Shown here in pieces: positions 32,035 through 36,927 of a stretch of 36,927 bases of DNA. The position numbers and the translations under genes are program-made. The DNA comes from a virus, in IMG/VR virus record IMGVR_UViG_3300035138_000014, positions 1 through 36,927 of that record; one strand, given 5' to 3'. Numbering within the stretch: the first letter of the stretch is position 1; every line of letters begins with the position of its first letter. The notes below the pieces were generated by a model. That model had not been told where the DNA came from and did no database searches. It was given only the letters and a program-made list of their open reading frames with translations.

Positions 32035-32367
32035 ATGGACGGAGAAATAGTTGGATCTTTGATAGTGGCAGGGTTATCGGTTATTGGTAGTGTCGGATCT
32101 TCTTTTTACTGGGCAGGTAAAATAAAATCAAAGGTAGAAGAATTTGCCTCAGACTTGAAGGAACTGGATAAAGACAACAAGGCAGCTCACAAAACAATCT
32201 ATTCAACACAGGAATCAATAGGTAAATCAGTGGCTAAGACAGAGGAGCATTTGAGAAACCTGAACGGCTTGGTCAATAAGAATTCATCGGCAATCGATAG
32301 CTGTAAATCTGCGATTGATAAAAACACCGAGCGTATCTTTACCCATACTCACCAGAAACCGGACTAA
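32035..32367 (+). CDS. TM plus coiled-coil protein, holin candidate (110 aa)
   Basis: Residues 1-27 are one hydrophobic span (IVGSLIVAGLSVIGSVGSSF) followed by about 75 residues of helix (KIKSKVEEFASDLKELDKD), ending in THTHQKPD. A single N-terminal span with a coiled coil, last in the late operon and directly before a terminator, fits a holin or a membrane-bound assembly factor. No endolysin gene was recognised, so the lysis assignment is weak. GAAAGG precedes the ATG. Confidence 0.45.
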   Translation: MDGEIVGSLIVAGLSVIGSVGSSFYWAGKIKSKVEEFASDLKELDKDNKAAHKTIYSTQESIGKSVAKTEEHLRNLNGLVNKNSSAIDSCKSAIDKNTERIFTHTHQKPD

Positions 32368-32389
32368 TAAATCAGTTTTGAAAGGAACT

Positions 32390-32426
32390 CGGGACGCGGT
32401 AATAATGCCGTGTCCCGCCTTTTTTT
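32390..32426 (+). terminator. Late-operon rho-independent terminator
   Basis: CGGGACGCGG (32390-32399), loop TAATAATG, CCGTGTCCCG (32408-32417), then CC and seven T. The stem is 10 bp with one G-U pair. It lies 23 bp after the stop of the 32035 gene and ends the whole late transcription unit. Confidence 0.92.
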
Positions 32427-32553
32427 ATTTCAAAATTAATGAAATTATATTATAATTATTCGTGAAATAGCCGAAAATGTATGAAAAACATAGATATTAG
32501 TAGTATAAGATAGATTATGTCACCACATTGGCTATAAATAGCTTACAATCAAT

Positions 32554-32583
32554 TTGAAATTACATAACATATATATTTATGAT
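32554..32583 (+). promoter_or_regulatory. Sigma70-like promoter of a predicted small RNA
   Basis: TTGAAA (32554-32559), 18-nt spacer, TATGAT (32578-32583), each 5/6 to consensus. The predicted start lies at about 32589-32591, at the foot of a 9-bp hairpin. The surrounding DNA is AT-rich, so chance is possible. Confidence 0.45.
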
Positions 32584-32585
32584 AG

Positions 32586-32672
32586 AGGCGGTTAGGACTA
32601 CTAGATAACATAACCGCCTTAAAATTTATGGTAACTGAATAAAACCCACGTCTTAACCGGCGTGGGTTTTTT
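32586..32672 (+). ncRNA. Predicted small RNA, about 85 nt
   Basis: A stem AGGCGGTTA (32586-32594)/TAACCGCCT (32611-32619) with a 16-nt loop (GGACTACTAGATAACA) is followed by an AU-rich linker and a terminator. A promoter lies just upstream and no reading frame of note is present. The arrangement (promoter, structured body, terminator within about 120 bp) is that of a free-standing small RNA. The next gene begins 109 nt past its end. It resembles no family I know. Confidence 0.45.
32641..32672 (+). terminator. Second rho-independent terminator, small-RNA end
   Basis: AAAACCCACG (32641-32650), loop TCTTAACCGG, CGTGGGTTTT (32661-32670) and TT. The stem is perfect and U-tailed on the plus strand. 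The A-run on the other side makes it partly bidirectional. Confidence 0.88.
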
Positions 32673-32780
32673 ATTTGTAAAAGAACAAAAGGATGACAAA
32701 AAACTATATACATATAGGAGCCGTATTGTTATGTTACCTCTTGGTGCGGTAAATCAGGTGGGAATTAAAGGGGTAATAAA

Positions 32781-33197
32781 ATGGCGAAATCATTAGAAGT
32801 AAGGTTGAGAGAGATTGACGGCGAAGAAGATTTCTTACAAGACGTTGAGTGGTTCGGAAGATCGAAAGCGCTGGATATGTGGGATGAAAAACTTGGCGGA
32901 TTTCACGATTTTGTCTCATTGCAGAGATTCCTTGAAAGAGAAACGGGTGATCCCGATTTCGGTAAGATTCCTAAACTTGATACTACTACTTATAAAAACC
33001 AGACTCAAGTCTTGTTGGAAGGATTTGCGGATTTTGTACTTAGAACTAAAACTCAACTCGAAGCAAAGGAAAAATATATTAAAGAGCTTGAGATGAAAAT
33101 TAAGTATCTTGAATACCAGAATAAGGCACAATACAAAGACAGTTCTATTTACATTCAGGAAGCGATAGAGCGGGTTATGGAGACCGACAGAGAATGA
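32781..33197 (+). CDS. Hypothetical early protein with coiled coil (138 aa)
   Basis: AAAGGGG precedes ATG 32781. The first part is DVEWFGRSKALDMWDEKLGG and the last third (LRTKTQLEAKEKYIKELEMK) a coiled coil ending in ERVMETDRE. First gene of the second early operon. Its stop overlaps the next start (ATGA). Function unknown. Confidence 0.65.
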   Translation: MAKSLEVRLREIDGEEDFLQDVEWFGRSKALDMWDEKLGGFHDFVSLQRFLERETGDPDFGKIPKLDTTTYKNQTQVLLEGFADFVLRTKTQLEAKEKYIKELEMKIKYLEYQNKAQYKDSSIYIQEAIERVMETDRE

Positions 33198-33340
33198 AGA
33201 AATGGAAACGAAAATCAAATCTGACAAAGCGATTACGTAACTTTTTGATACGTTCAATATATCCGGTGTGTGGTGAAGAGAGACTTGCCAAGTTATTCAA
33301 TTTATCAACTAGGCGGATACTTCAGATAGTGAAGGGATAG
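33194..33340 (+). CDS. Small helix-turn-helix-like protein (48 aa)
   Basis: A basic N-terminus (MKKWKRKSNLTKRLRNFLIR) precedes ERLAKLFNLSTRRILQIVKG, a segment that looks like a helix-turn-helix recognition pair. It could be a DNA-binding regulator or a recombination accessory factor. ATGA overlap upstream. Confidence 0.55.
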   Translation: MKKWKRKSNLTKRLRNFLIRSIYPVCGEERLAKLFNLSTRRILQIVKG

Positions 33341-33343
33341 TCA

Positions 33344-33466
33344 ATGAAAAAATGTCCGAGATGTGGTTGCACGATGGTATTAATGAGTCCGCATTTCCGT
33401 CCTTACTGGTACTGCACGAACCGGAACGAACCTTGCGGATACATTGAGTACAAATATAAAAGTTGA
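33344..33466 (+). CDS. Zinc-ribbon micro-protein (40 aa)
   Basis: MKKCPRCGCTMVLM then YWYCTNRNEPCGYIEYKYKS gives CxxC...C-x6-C, a ribbon-type zinc site. Its TGA lies inside the 5' arm of the hairpin at 33465-33488. Similar micro-ribbons occur in many phages, with unknown roles. Confidence 0.65.
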   Translation: MKKCPRCGCTMVLMSPHFRPYWYCTNRNEPCGYIEYKYKS

Positions 33467-33488
33467 GGGCTGAGTAGGATCAGCCCTC
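33465..33488 (+). promoter_or_regulatory. Intergenic 9-bp hairpin hugging an SD
   Basis: GAGGGCTGA (33465-33473), loop GTAGGA, TCAGCCCTC (33480-33488). Perfect stem, no T run. AAAGGAGTG, the SD for the 33502 gene, follows directly. The stem includes the stop of the previous gene, so ribosomes finishing that gene would open it. A coupling or processing element is likely. Confidence 0.6.
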
Positions 33489-33501
33489 GAAAGGAGTGTA
33501 G

Positions 33502-33627
33502 ATGAATAATAAAGTTACCTCGATTATATCTCTCAAAGGAAAAGCCCGTCAAGTATTTTCTTACCTGGAGTTACTCGCTAAACACAAGGGGAATGTGACA
33601 CTTGGCGAACTGGCAGGGGTGAAATAA
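33502..33627 (+). CDS. Small hypothetical protein (41 aa)
   Basis: MNNKVTSIISLKGKARQVFS continues YLELLAKHKGNVTLGELAGVK. The end resembles a short winged-helix segment. AAAGGAG precedes it, and its TAA overlaps the next ATG (TAATG). Confidence 0.55.
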   Translation: MNNKVTSIISLKGKARQVFSYLELLAKHKGNVTLGELAGVK

Positions 33628-33878
33628 TGCCTATATCAAAATCAGAAAAAAAGAAAATGTGTGCTGGTTGTGATAGCGATTATTATAACCATGGAAACAA
33701 CTCAACAACAGGTGAATGCTGGAGCCTAGACACAGCGAAGGTAATCAATGGTTTTTGTATAGGCTGGTGGACTCCAATGGACAAAAAGGAACGGTTCATA
33801 AAATCACGGCACTTATCTTGTTATACACAGACAGGACATACATTGTATTGCGAAAAATTACCGGCACACTTGAGGTAA
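33627..33878 (+). CDS. Conserved-type Cys-rich phage protein (83 aa)
   Basis: MCAGCDSDYYNHGNN, then GECWSLDTAKVINGFCIGWW and W-T-P-M resemble a family of small phage proteins (C-x-G-C-x-x-D-F/Y-Y-N...C-W-S-x-x-x-A-K) with unknown function. The Cys pattern suggests metal binding. The last third has two further Cys. Confidence 0.7.
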   Translation: MPISKSEKKKMCAGCDSDYYNHGNNSTTGECWSLDTAKVINGFCIGWWTPMDKKERFIKSRHLSCYTQTGHTLYCEKLPAHLR

Positions 33879-33884
33879 TGAACC

Positions 33885-34037
33885 ATGTGGAAATGCGTAA
33901 ATCCAGATTGCCGTAAAACACATTGGGGATCTTCACCGGTATGTCCTCATTGCTGGAGTCCGTATTGTTTCCGAGTCGGTGAGGGTGCTTTCTTCGGTTG
34001 CATCAGGAGATACCCGGTTAAAAAGGAGCGGTTATAA
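33885..34037 (+). CDS. Zinc-ribbon micro-protein (50 aa)
   Basis: MWKCVNPDCRKTHW and VCPHCWSPYCFRVG form a CxxxxC...CxxC ribbon. It starts 7 nt after the previous stop and the GAGG (33872-33875) is at a good distance. An out-of-frame ATG at 33878 yields only a 12-residue peptide and is disregarded. Confidence 0.65.
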   Translation: MWKCVNPDCRKTHWGSSPVCPHCWSPYCFRVGEGAFFGCIRRYPVKKERL

Positions 34038-34202
34038 ATGGTTGATATAGAGCTTGCTAGGTGGTCACTCATAAAACTCCAGATGGAAAATGACATCCGT
34101 CTACTTACGGATAATGAACGACTGAACCTATTAGACATGATAAACGAATACATTACCGATCAGGGCTGGTCAGTAGAAGAAATTATGCAGGAGGGAAAAT
34201 GA
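34038..34202 (+). CDS. Small hypothetical helical protein (54 aa)
   Basis: Adjacent to the previous stop (TAA ATG) with AAAAGGAG upstream. MVDIELARWSLIKLQMENDI and LNLLDMINEYITDQGWSVEE are two helices. ATGA overlap with the next gene. Confidence 0.55.
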   Translation: MVDIELARWSLIKLQMENDIRLLTDNERLNLLDMINEYITDQGWSVEEIMQEGK

Positions 34203-34402
34203 CTGAACGATCAGAGGTTCATCACATCAATGATGATAGTAAATATCGTGTTTCCTATGAGCAGTCGGCTACCAAAGGAATACTAGGTTTCAAGGTAGAA
34301 TCTCACGGAAATGACCTTATGCAGTGTCATCTTGATGCAGTTGAACTATTAGAAAAGGCTTATAAACAGTCGAAGATATACTCGGAAAACAAGGAGGGAT
34401 AA
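34199..34402 (+). CDS. Hypothetical protein before the annealing protein (67 aa)
   Basis: GGAGGG precedes the ATG. SEVHHINDDSKYRVSYEQSA, GILGFKVESHGND then CHLDAVELLEKAYKQS is a short beta sheet plus helix. In this position phages often carry single-strand binding helpers, but no such motif is seen. TAATG overlap with the annealing gene. Confidence 0.6.
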   Translation: MTERSEVHHINDDSKYRVSYEQSATKGILGFKVESHGNDLMQCHLDAVELLEKAYKQSKIYSENKEG

Positions 34403-35445
34403 TGCCAATAACCGAAGCTGAAATGCCCTATGAAGATATGAAAAAATCAGCTGATACTCATCGTTGTGCCTGCGGTGGTCGGCTTAATATCGCCTGGGGT
34501 GGCAGCTTCGGTTATGACTGTTACATTCTTCGGTGTTCAGAAAATATCGAACACAAAACGATAACCAGGCACAGTAAGAAACAGGAAGATTACGAAAATT
34601 TAAGGAGGGAAGTTTTCAAATTGGATACTAAATCACTTCAAACAATGACGGAAACTCAGATGATAACCCGTATCGACATGGCGAAGTTTCCGCAAGACCT
34701 GACAAAGACAGATAAGAAGATGCTCGCCGAAGCTGCCATCTCTTACGGATTTGATCCATTGATGGGTGAGATATCAGTCTACCAGGGTCGACCTTTTATT
34801 TCGATCGATGGTCGGTACCGGAAAGCCCAGGAAACCGGACTGCTGGATGGCGTCGAAACCAGACCAGCAACCAAACAGGAGCGGGAAGACTGGCAGATAC
34901 CGGAGGGAGATTACTTCTTCCGCGCGGAGATTTACGTCAAAAACACCGGACATCCTTTCATCGGCTGGGGACGGGTCCGGAAATCAGAAATGACCGGCGG
35001 TAAAGGATATAAACCTGTTGAGACAAATCCCCAGCGCATGGCGGAAAAGAGAGCCGAAGCTCAGGCGCTCAGGAAAGCATTCCACATTCCTCTACCTTCA
35101 ATCGAGGATATCGGAAATCTTGAAGAACAATACGTACAGCCTGAATATGACATCGATAGCACAGCACGGATTGTCGATGAAGAAACCGGTGAAATTACCG
35201 AAAATGAACCCGTACCAGAACGCACAGAATCGAATTCTACAGAGCAAAAGCCGGAAAGCAAGGGGAATGATAAGCTAGTACGCGATCCTGCATCAATCAA
35301 GTCGATCACCGATTTACAAAAGGCCTGTCAGGATGACTTCGGAATGAAACGGGCTGATTGCCTGAAAGAATTGAATATCGCTTCCTGGCCGGACTTGGCG
35401 ATAACTCCGGCAGAAGCATACGAACAGATTAAGAGTGTGAGATAG
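34402..35445 (+). CDS. RecT-like single-strand annealing protein with N-terminal zinc ribbon
   Basis: 347 residues. Residues about 22-60 hold CACGGRLNIAWGGSFGYDCY and ILRCSENIEHK, a zinc ribbon. The RecT/Bet-like core spans about 95-235: FPQDLTKTDKKMLAEAAISY, GFDPLMGEISVYQGRPFISI, YFFRAEIYVKNTGHPFIGWG and MAEKRAEAQALRKAFHIPLP. The last 100 residues form an acidic linker plus a small helical domain. The family anneals complementary strands during replication and recombination. No partner exonuclease gene was recognised. An internal SD (34602-34609) with an in-frame TTG 34621 could give a core-only form. Confidence 0.85.
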   Translation: MPITEAEMPYEDMKKSADTHRCACGGRLNIAWGGSFGYDCYILRCSENIEHKTITRHSKKQEDYENLRREVFKLDTKSLQTMTETQMITRIDMAKFPQDLTKTDKKMLAEAAISYGFDPLMGEISVYQGRPFISIDGRYRKAQETGLLDGVETRPATKQEREDWQIPEGDYFFRAEIYVKNTGHPFIGWGRVRKSEMTGGKGYKPVETNPQRMAEKRAEAQALRKAFHIPLPSIEDIGNLEEQYVQPEYDIDSTARIVDEETGEITENEPVPERTESNSTEQKPESKGNDKLVRDPASIKSITDLQKACQDDFGMKRADCLKELNIASWPDLAITPAEAYEQIKSVR

Positions 35446-36000
35446 GATTGGGAAAGCGGACATATCGCAAATCAAAAAGCTCGACCGTAATCTGAATAAG
35501 GTTGCCTAATGACGTGTTGTATACAACGTTACGCAGAATAAACGGTAGGCGGTCAAGGTGGTCATCTGTGGGGGAATACATTAAAGACCGGATTATCTAT
35601 GATGTACGGCGAAGTCATGGGCAGAGAAAGGAAAGTTGAGGAAGGAGTTAATTGAATAGGCTTGCTGGTATGGGAGACGCCACTGTAAGCAGGGTGCGTA
35701 AGGTTGGCAGTATAAAACGCCCCTCACCAGCAAGAATGCCGGATACCGAAACCGTAAGGGAGTAGGAGTTTCGAGGGCTGTAGCATCAAGTTATAGCTCT
35801 AAGGAGTGACAAGTGCGAGGTATAGGGTTCTTACCGCTTGAGGCATTTGACTGACCCACCTAGCTACTATCCGGTAAAAGGACTCGTAAGGTGGGAGTGT
35901 AAGTTGAACTCGATAGTGAGTGGCGGAAAACCGAAATCTTACCTTGCGAGTCCAGCCTGGAAAACCGAAAGCGTGAGTAACATAGAAAAAGTTATAGAAA
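35446..36000 (+). ncRNA. Large structured noncoding RNA, class unassigned (about 555 nt)
   Basis: No convincing gene on either strand over 555 nt, yet the region is rich in stems. The longest is GGACTCGTAAGGT (35880-35892) with ACCTTGCGAGTCC (35941-35953), 13 pairs including a G-U. Others: CTTGCTGGT/ACCAGCAAG (35661-35669/35726-35734), AGGGCTGTA/TATAGCTCT (35774-35782/35792-35800), CGAAAC/GTTTCG (35747/35768), TTACCG/CGGTAA (35831/35872), GACCG/CGGTC (35483/35550), and a GTTGTATACAAC palindrome (35516). CGTAAGG recurs at least three times and AAAACCGAAA twice in loops. Size, position in a phage and stem density recall ornate phage RNAs such as GOLLD or ROOL. I cannot assign a class. Confidence 0.65.
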
Positions 36001-36087
36001 ATGAAAAGATGTGAGATTTGCAAAACACCTTTAGTCAAGAATAGATGCGTGAATAAACTCTGCCCTAAATACGGGAGAGTAAAGTAA
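36001..36087 (+). CDS. Cys4 micro-protein (28 aa)
   Basis: MKRCEICKTPLVKNRCVNKL then CPKYG, four Cys arranged CxxC...C-x4-C. No SD is clear; it follows the structured RNA by no gap. Its TAA overlaps the next ATG (TAATG), which supports translation. It may be chance. Confidence 0.45.
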   Translation: MKRCEICKTPLVKNRCVNKLCPKYGRVK

Positions 36088-36347
36088 TGTTACAGCCGAC
36101 GAAAGAAGTTGATTATCGAGAAGCAGAAAAGACATTAAGGGCTTATCTTAAAGAACATGGGTATTCTGTATCTAAAACCCCATTAAGTCCCGGAAGCTGG
36201 AATCGGTGGGAATATAGTAATAGTCCATTCTGGTCAACTGTCTGCATGGTTTATATCAATCTTAATCTAAAAATGATTGGTTTTCATATTCACGATAACG
36301 GTGAGGTTATAGAGATTGAACTACAAAGTAACTTCAACCAGGAATAA
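36087..36347 (+). CDS. Hypothetical protein (86 aa)
   Basis: GGGAG upstream. EVDYREAEKTLRAYLKEHGY, then WEYSNSPFWSTVCMVYINLN and GFHIHDNGEVIEIELQSN is a helix followed by three beta strands. Not recognised. Its 3' end overlaps the next gene by 32 nt. Confidence 0.65.
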   Translation: MLQPTKEVDYREAEKTLRAYLKEHGYSVSKTPLSPGSWNRWEYSNSPFWSTVCMVYINLNLKMIGFHIHDNGEVIEIELQSNFNQE

Positions 36348-36546
36348 AAGAGAGCCGGGAATACACGCAGAGGGTAAGCCCGTAGAGTACGTAACATCTG
36401 GAGGTATTAAGTACGGGGAACAGAAAAAGACTCTCTGCGGATTCGATATCTCGAATAGCTATTATTCAAAGTGGGAAAAGACTAACGAGCCTGTGAACTG
36501 TAAACGATGCTTGAGGAAGATAAATGAAACCATGTCCCAAGTGTAA
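36316..36546 (+). CDS. Small Cys-pair protein (76 aa)
   Basis: TTG start with GAGG (36303-36306) 9 nt upstream. KKTLCGFDISNSYYSKWEKT then VNCKRCLRKINETMSQV; the TLCG...V-x-C-x-x-C pattern is a recurring phage small-protein type, likely binding one metal. Confidence 0.6.
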   Translation: MNYKVTSTRNKREPGIHAEGKPVEYVTSGGIKYGEQKKTLCGFDISNSYYSKWEKTNEPVNCKRCLRKINETMSQV

Positions 36547-36652
36547 CGGTCAGATGATAAGAGCCTATCCCGGCGAACCGGAGTTTTGTCTCCAGTGTGG
36601 TTACAGAAACCCGGTAAAACCGATCATGAAGAAATACAGCAATATTTATTAG
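36524..36652 (+). CDS. Zinc-ribbon micro-protein (42 aa)
   Basis: MKPCPKCNGQMIRAYPGEPE then FCLQCGYRNPVKPIMKKYS form CPxC...CxxCG, a clear zinc ribbon with a basic tail. GAGGAAG precedes ATG 36524. It overlaps the previous gene by 23 nt. The replication initiator follows. Confidence 0.65.
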   Translation: MKPCPKCNGQMIRAYPGEPEFCLQCGYRNPVKPIMKKYSNIY

Positions 36653-36680
36653 ATATTATTTTTAGAGGTCATTAAAATCT

Positions 36681-36927
36681 ATGCCTAGAATCAGAACTAT
36701 CAAACCGCAGTTCTGGACTGACACAAAGGTGGGACAATTACCACTTGGAGCCAGGTTGCTATTTATTGGCACATGGAATTTAGCTGATGATGAAGGCATT
36801 GTTGTTTGGAATTCCAATTACTTAAAAGGTCAATTATTTCCTTATGATGAAAGAATCACAAATACCCAAATAAATAAGTGGATGGAACAACTTGTATCAC
36901 TTAATTTTATACAGGTTTTTGTTGATG
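36681..36927 (+). CDS. Replication initiator / replisome organiser, N-terminal part (continues at base 2)
   Basis: MPRIRTIKPQFWTDTKVGQL, then ARLLFIGTWNLADDEGIVVW and YDERITNTQINKWMEQLVSL. The IKPxFWxD start and the LADDEG motif mark the winged-helix N-terminus of phage replisome organisers. The stop lies at 613 after the join. GAGG (36664 area) is rather far from the ATG. Confidence 0.85.
   Translation, partial: MPRIRTIKPQFWTDTKVGQLPLGARLLFIGTWNLADDEGIVVWNSNYLKGQLFPYDERITNTQINKWMEQLVSLNFIQVFVD
36902..36927. repeat. Terminal direct repeat, right copy
   Basis: Exact copy of 1-26. See the left copy; the overlap shows the sequence closes on itself. Confidence 0.9.

Noticed and set aside
35446-36000. 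Group I or II intron as the explanation for the structured region
   Set aside because: I find no domain V-like catalytic hairpin with AGC...GTTC, no GUGYG start with a matching end, no group I P7 core and no intron ORF; exons would not form a sensible gene.
35799-36038. 79-residue minus-strand frame
   Set aside because: It lies across the most stable stems of the structured RNA, has no SD, and has the odd composition expected of antisense to RNA structure.
8728-36652. CRISPR arrays, insertion sequences, integrase or attachment sites
   Set aside because: Repeats found are 14-23 bp, tandem or paired and lack spacer structure; no transposase or recombinase motif was seen.

Overview
The window looks like one complete, circularly assembled genome of a small, apparently lytic bacteriophage of about 36.9 kb. 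The first 26 bases (1-26) recur exactly as the last 26 (36902-36927), and one gene reads in frame across the join, so the non-redundant circle is 36,901 bp. I see no integrase, excisionase or CI-type repressor and no tape-measure gene. A 2015-residue protein sits directly after the portal and capsid genes follow it, which favours a podovirus-like virion. The host is bacterial, since Shine-Dalgarno (SD) sequences and sigma70-like promoters are clear. From memory, several structural proteins and the MPLSKKRNRERMR-type protein resemble sequences from Chloroflexota/Dehalococcoidia metagenomes. That host guess is an inference and rests on no database search.

Layout. (1) 36681 through the join to 7200, plus strand: replication initiator, DnaC-like helicase loader, HNH nuclease, DUF4406 protein, a TrmH/SpoU RNA methyltransferase cassette, an adenine/cytosine DNA methyltransferase, a sigma-like late regulator, a cysteine-peptidase-like protein and many tiny genes joined by ATGA, GTGA or TAATG overlaps. 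(2) 7311-8619, minus strand: an early or host-takeover type operon with an ArdC-N-domain protein, a membrane protein, a zinc ribbon and a 10-codon leader. Its promoter carries three perfect 14-bp repeats. (3) 8728-32367, plus strand: terminase small and large subunits, portal, the giant LPD38-like protein, scaffold, capsid, adaptor, then tail and receptor genes. Among these are a YkgJ-type cysteine-cluster protein, a secreted caspase/C13-like protein and a fibre with eighteen 20-residue repeats. (4) 32368-32780: a regulatory gap with two strong terminators and a predicted small RNA. (5) 32781-36652: a second early operon with zinc-ribbon micro-proteins and a RecT-like annealing protein, then about 555 nt of gene-free, highly structured sequence (35446-36000) that I read as a large ornate noncoding RNA.

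How it may work. The initiator and loader would recruit the host replisome, because no polymerase or helicase gene is seen. The RecT-like protein would anneal ends and the methyltransferase and ArdC-N protein may blunt restriction. The sigma-like protein may switch on the late operon. No peptidoglycan hydrolase was recognised. A TM/coiled-coil protein (32035) is the best holin candidate, and the exported caspase-fold protein raises the question of whether lysis or host-surface remodelling is protein-directed.
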